A DNA stretch of 64,000 nucleotides. Origin: Promerops cafer. Taxonomy: Eukaryota; Chordata; Aves; Passeriformes; Nectariniidae. This document shows positions 59,867 to 64,000 of the stretch, piece after piece (the first letter of the stretch is position 1; the number at the start of each line of letters is the position of its first letter). Position numbers and translations under genes: made by a program. The notes beneath the pieces are model-generated. The model was given only the letters and a program-made list of their open reading frames with translations. It did not search any database and was not told the origin of the DNA. The stretch is taken from positions 124,001 through 188,000 of the forward strand of contig VZSE01008348.1 in assembly GCA_013398275.1 (NCBI GenBank), read 5' to 3'.

Positions 59867-62859
59867 CAGGAGATCTGTGATACAGAACAAGAGTCAAAGC
59901 CACCCTGTTAAATTGCCTTTCACATGTAGCTTAAGAAATTTTACACTGGGAATTTCCACACCACTAATAATGAGTTTTTCCCTCCTTTTTCTAGTTCACT
60001 GAAGTTTAATTTTGTTTCAGGTGGGGACCTATTTATTTTTTAATAAAAGTACTTTAGCGATAGTGCTACCTAAAATATTTTGGATATAGACAAAAATCAC
60101 TCATTTCTCTCCTTCTTTTTAGCTCTGCTTAGAGGATCTCATTTTTCTCCTTGCTCATCATTTTACCAGTTGAATTATTCCTGTATATAATCTCTTCTAT
60201 TCATTAACTTCTGCTTGTCTGTTGGCTGCAAAGATACTTGGCATTGAAAACTGACAGAATATCAGTATATGTGGTGGCCTTATAACATGATTAATTAGTG
60301 TTTGGAAAACACTTTGCAATCAGTCAAGGGAAAACTGCAAGGCTGTGAGGGTTAACAGTGAGATCTTTCCCTTACTTTTTGCTTGATTTGTTTTATAAAC
60401 AGTGACGCAAGCAAATACATCAGGACCCAAATTGGAAAGCCACTTCTTACTATGTTGGATTAAAGGAATAGAAGATCAGTGCAATGATTTTCCTTCCTTT
60501 TTGCAAGATATGACAGCTCTGGCTTTTTCTATACATTTGCAGGCAGCTTACTTCTCATCAGCCTGTGTTTTGTCAGTTAAGTACTTATCTGAAACCCTTG
60601 CCCAGCAATCTTACCTAATGATGCCTTTCTCACTACTGTTGCTTTCAAAGCAACAACTCACAAAATCTTGTTTGGCATGTTATCTCCTATCAGCTCGTAT
60701 TCAATTGAGAAGAATGTCTTCAAAACCAAAGGGAAACCTGAGAAAATGTGATAACAAACAGCAGTGTATTAGGGTTTAGGAAAGTGTGATTACAAACATC
60801 GTGGAGACCATTGTCAGGTCAGATCCGTCTTCTTAATTAACTGAAATAGAGAAAAAATATAATGTTAACAAGACTAACAAATGAAATTACCAAACTGTAG
60901 CTGTTAATATTGCTAAGTATAATTTTGCTAGGTATTATTTCAGAAGGTATCAACCTAGAAAATAATTTTCTTTCCATTTTTTTAGTATTTGTTTCTCACT
61001 TCTTTTTTTTCTTTCTCTCCATCTCACAGAGATTGGAAAATGTTCTGTGAGAGCCTCCTGAGGACTGGACTGGAATTGGCCTTCTTGTACTTTAGCACAG
61101 AGATCAAACTCTTTTACAGAGAAGAAAAAGAGTGCTTTTGGGTTTCTCTTTTTCCTAATGTACCAACTTAAAGGTGTCATCCCTTGGGAAAAATTCTAGG
61201 CTGCAGCATGAAACTTTCCTGTTTCCTTTTGATGTTTTTGGAATCATCTCCTGAAAAAATAAATTTAGGGACAGGATTATTCGTATTATTTTTTTCCCAT
61301 TTTAAAGCTTCTTAAGGTCTTCCTTTGGAAAGGTGGAAAATAAACATCTTGGAGAGAGAGCACAGATACAAATTTCTGTGCAAAGCAGTGGGAGGTATAT
61401 TGCAGAATCTGTGTCAGTGATTTGGAGATATCTAAAGTTGCTGCTGGCAAACCTCATGACTGAGCCAATCACTGACTAGCAGGTAAGTAATGTGGAAGAC
61501 AAGTAAAGGGGAGGACAAAGCTTGCCACAGAGACCAATCTGGATTGATCAGCACACCTGCACCATTAAAACATATCTTGTAATACACTGTAGTGAAATTA
61601 AAGGATAAGTGTGTGTCATTCAGGAAGAAGACAGATATGCCTTTCTCCATATTAAGAAGTTCTCCAGTCACTATACATTTACTAGTAATATTCACACTTG
61701 TAATGAAAAAAATGAAACATGTCACTGGTACCACTGTCAAAAACTGCAGTCCTGCCAACATTTAGTATGAAGCATCATGTAAACATTGCAAACTACAGAG
61801 AAGGAAAGAACTCCTGCCCCTTTGATGTCTGTGCAGCCTTGGCCGCTTCCTTAAGCAGTGTTTTGGTGGGACTTTGTAGTCAACAGTAACAATTCTACTT
61901 CAGTCTCATCCACCCTTCCTAATTCTTTATCCTGGATAGAAATGATTGGAAATTCATAATGTCTTAGAAAATTTTGGCAGTGCCCACATAGATGCTAGTA
62001 ACTGCTCCTTACACACACACAGTTCTGTTCCAAACACTGTCCAGCAAAAATTGACTTTCCCTGTGTTTTTTATAGTGCACGTCACAAGAGCTTACACAAA
62101 GAAAAAGTAAACAGCTGCTACTATAAGTCATGTGATTCCCCCAAACCAGAGGTCTTTTCTTCTGACTGGTTTTATACAACAAAGTTATGAAGCAGGTTAT
62201 TATCAATATTAGAGAGCTAAATACCTTCCTCCATCATGCCACACTCCTGGTTCTCAGTATAAGAGGGACACATGACAAATACAAATATGGTGTGGAGAAC
62301 CTTACTGAAGTCACTAAGGCTGTAAGGGGCACATGAGCCCTCAGTGTTTCAATATAATTCAGAGTGCTTGCAAACACTACAGCAACAGCAATGCCAACCC
62401 AATGCCAAAAGATTACAGAAGTGTACTCACAGCTCAAGGTTAATAAAGGCTGCCTCCTTCAAATAGATTCTGTGGTTGGCAAAGGCAATACCAAGCTTTT
62501 TCCAAGCACTAAATTTCAGTATTAACAATGCAAAACACATTTTCACACCATCTTTTACTATACAAATGGGTTTGAAGTAGACATCCCATCCCAGGAAAAA
62601 GACCTAGGTACATTCACTTGCTGCCTCCCTGGGGCCCAGGTTAAGGATGTCACTAAGAAAATTCCCAGAGAGGCACATCCCTCAGATTATTAGCTGTTAC
62701 TACTCCTTCATCTGTGTGGCAAAGAAGTCCAAGATTGATGGTAAGAGTCTCCAGGGTGTTAGGACAGTTGGCAAGGGAATCAGGAGCACAGGTTATTTTT
62801 TCCTCTCTCCTTCCAGTTATGGGCACCAACACTGAAAGAAACAGACAAGCCTAGTCTAC
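59867..62859. other. Unassigned non-coding stretch
   Basis: AT-rich intergenic sequence. A 125-codon frame at 60402-60779 (+) has no known motif and no supporting context, so I treat it as chance. Confidence 0.4.
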
Positions 62860-63810
62860 TAATACATAGCTCTGTGGCTGATGTCCCCTCCACAATTTTG
62901 GGCTGACCTACACAGCACCAGGCCCGCAGGTGTCAGATGGGATCCACCTTTCTGACAGGGGAAGAGTGTCTTTGCTCATAAGCCTGAGGTGCTCCTTGGC
63001 AGAGCTTTAAACTAGACTTAAAGGGGGAGGGGGATAATATCAGCCTTGCCTGAAAAGCTGTGGGGATATCCACAGCAAGTTTTTAGGGACAGAGTGCTAG
63101 TGAGGGCCGTAGGCCTGTTCCTAGACTGAGGCACACTTGAAATCTTATAGAGATGAGCCAGGGCCTCCTTTGGTAATAGGAGCCAGCAGGGAAACCCCAG
63201 TGAAATACCTCAGAAGAATTAAGGGTTATTCCTCTAAGAAGGTCACATGTTCAACAGCCCAGCTGAAGCCCCTCTTCACCAATGCACACTGCACAAACAA
63301 CAAACAGGACTGAAAGCCACTATGCTGCTAGAAAGTTAGCTCATAGTTGCCATCACTGAAACTTGGTGTGACAAATCCAGTGACTGGAGTGTGGCTGCAG
63401 TCATCACACACTGGTGGACTTGGCAGTCCTGGGGAATATGGGTCAGGCAAAGGGTAAGGTCAGGCAAAGAGTAAAGTCAGGCACCTCTTGAAATTTAGAA
63501 AAAACTTCCAGCTGTTCAAGGAGTAGGTCAATAGGGCTACCTGGGAAACTGCCCTCAGGAACAAGAGAGCAGAAGAGAGATGACACGTCTTTGAGAACTC
63601 CATAGAGCTCAAGAATCATTGATCCTCAGGTGCAAGAAATCAGGAAAGGAAGACAAGAGATTGGCACAGCTGTGTCTAGACTCACTGGTAAAACTTAAGG
63701 GCGAGAAGGAAATACACATCCAGTGGCAGCAGGGGCAGGTATCCTGGGAAGGGTATAAGAACACTGCCCAGTTATGTAGGGATGACATCAGGAGTATAAT
63801 ACAACAGATA
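62860..63810 (+). mobile_element. CR1 LINE 5' portion: ORF1 esterase end and ORF2 endonuclease region, degenerate
   Basis: Sense remnant of the part of CR1 usually lost by 5' truncation. At about 62937-63035, 'agatgggatccacctttctg' resembles the Asp-x-x-His block that ends the SGNH-type esterase of CR1 ORF1, followed by 'cagagctttaaactagactt' and 'aaagggggagggggataata'. At 63280-63410 the frame reads like the ORF2 endonuclease start: an 'aatgcacactgc' segment, then a peptide close to ITETWCDKSSDWS. At 63640-63800, 'atccagtggcagcaggggca' and 'ggtatcctgggaagggtata' match the linker before the reverse transcriptase. Stops and indels are frequent; not functional. The left end is uncertain and may start nearer 62600. 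Confidence 0.75.
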
Positions 63811-64000
63811 TGAGAGCAGAACAATGAGTGTATGGGGACTTGAGGAGCAGTGCATACAAATGGTGCCAATTAATGTGACTGCAGTGACCATCACAGCGGT
63901 GGCCCAATACACCCCCCTGCCCCCAGGGTCAAGGAGGAGGCACAACACACAAGGTCACCAGGACACACAAGTCCCTCATCCCAGGAGAGAAGTTGTTTGA
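63811..64000. other. Unassigned window edge
   Basis: No feature recognised. I cannot tell whether the CR1 copy to the left resumes beyond the window. Confidence 0.4.

Noticed and set aside
60402..60779. 125-codon open frame on + strand
   Set aside because: No known motif, not flanked by exon signals; compatible with chance.

Overview
The window looks like vertebrate nuclear DNA, most probably from a bird. The reasons are one intact single-exon G-protein-coupled receptor gene, many degenerate fragments of the CR1 LINE (the dominant avian retrotransposon, several with its usual 3' end resembling ATTCTATGATTCT), an avian-type endogenous-retrovirus LTR, and long AT-rich stretches with microsatellites. 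Nothing suggests a bacterial, plasmid or viral genome, so operons, ribosome binding sites and CRISPR arrays do not apply.

The only convincing protein-coding gene is at 5637-6578 (+): a 313-residue seven-transmembrane receptor that I assign to cysteinyl leukotriene receptor 2 (CYSLTR2). A good 3' splice site lies directly before its ATG, as expected if untranslated 5' exons lie further upstream, and an AATAAA lies 21 bases after its stop. Its C-terminal tail is very short, and the reading frame stays open for 58 codons beyond the TAG.

The rest is non-coding as far as I can read it. CR1 pieces lie at about 19-471, 9735-10279, 13900-14719, 15035-15351, 31054-31425, 37735-38222 (two abutting pieces), 42225-42575, 43370-43432, 56675-56862, 57000-57290, 59473-59866 and 62860-63810. 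The last is unusual because it covers the rarely kept 5' part of CR1 (end of ORF1 and start of ORF2). An LTR-like element with a 45-bp in-frame tandem repeat lies at about 53560-54270. A ~170-bp tandem repeat, 2.5 copies, carrying TTAGGG-type motifs, lies at about 55613-56075. Simple repeats include (CA)n, (ATCT)n, A20 and T23 tracts.

A single N at 40081 is flanked by two near-identical ~100-115 bp copies, which most likely marks a false duplication at an assembly join. I found no clear exon of a second gene, no structural RNA gene and no multi-gene system. The large intervals described as unassigned may hold regulatory elements or untranslated exons that cannot be recognised without alignment to other genomes.
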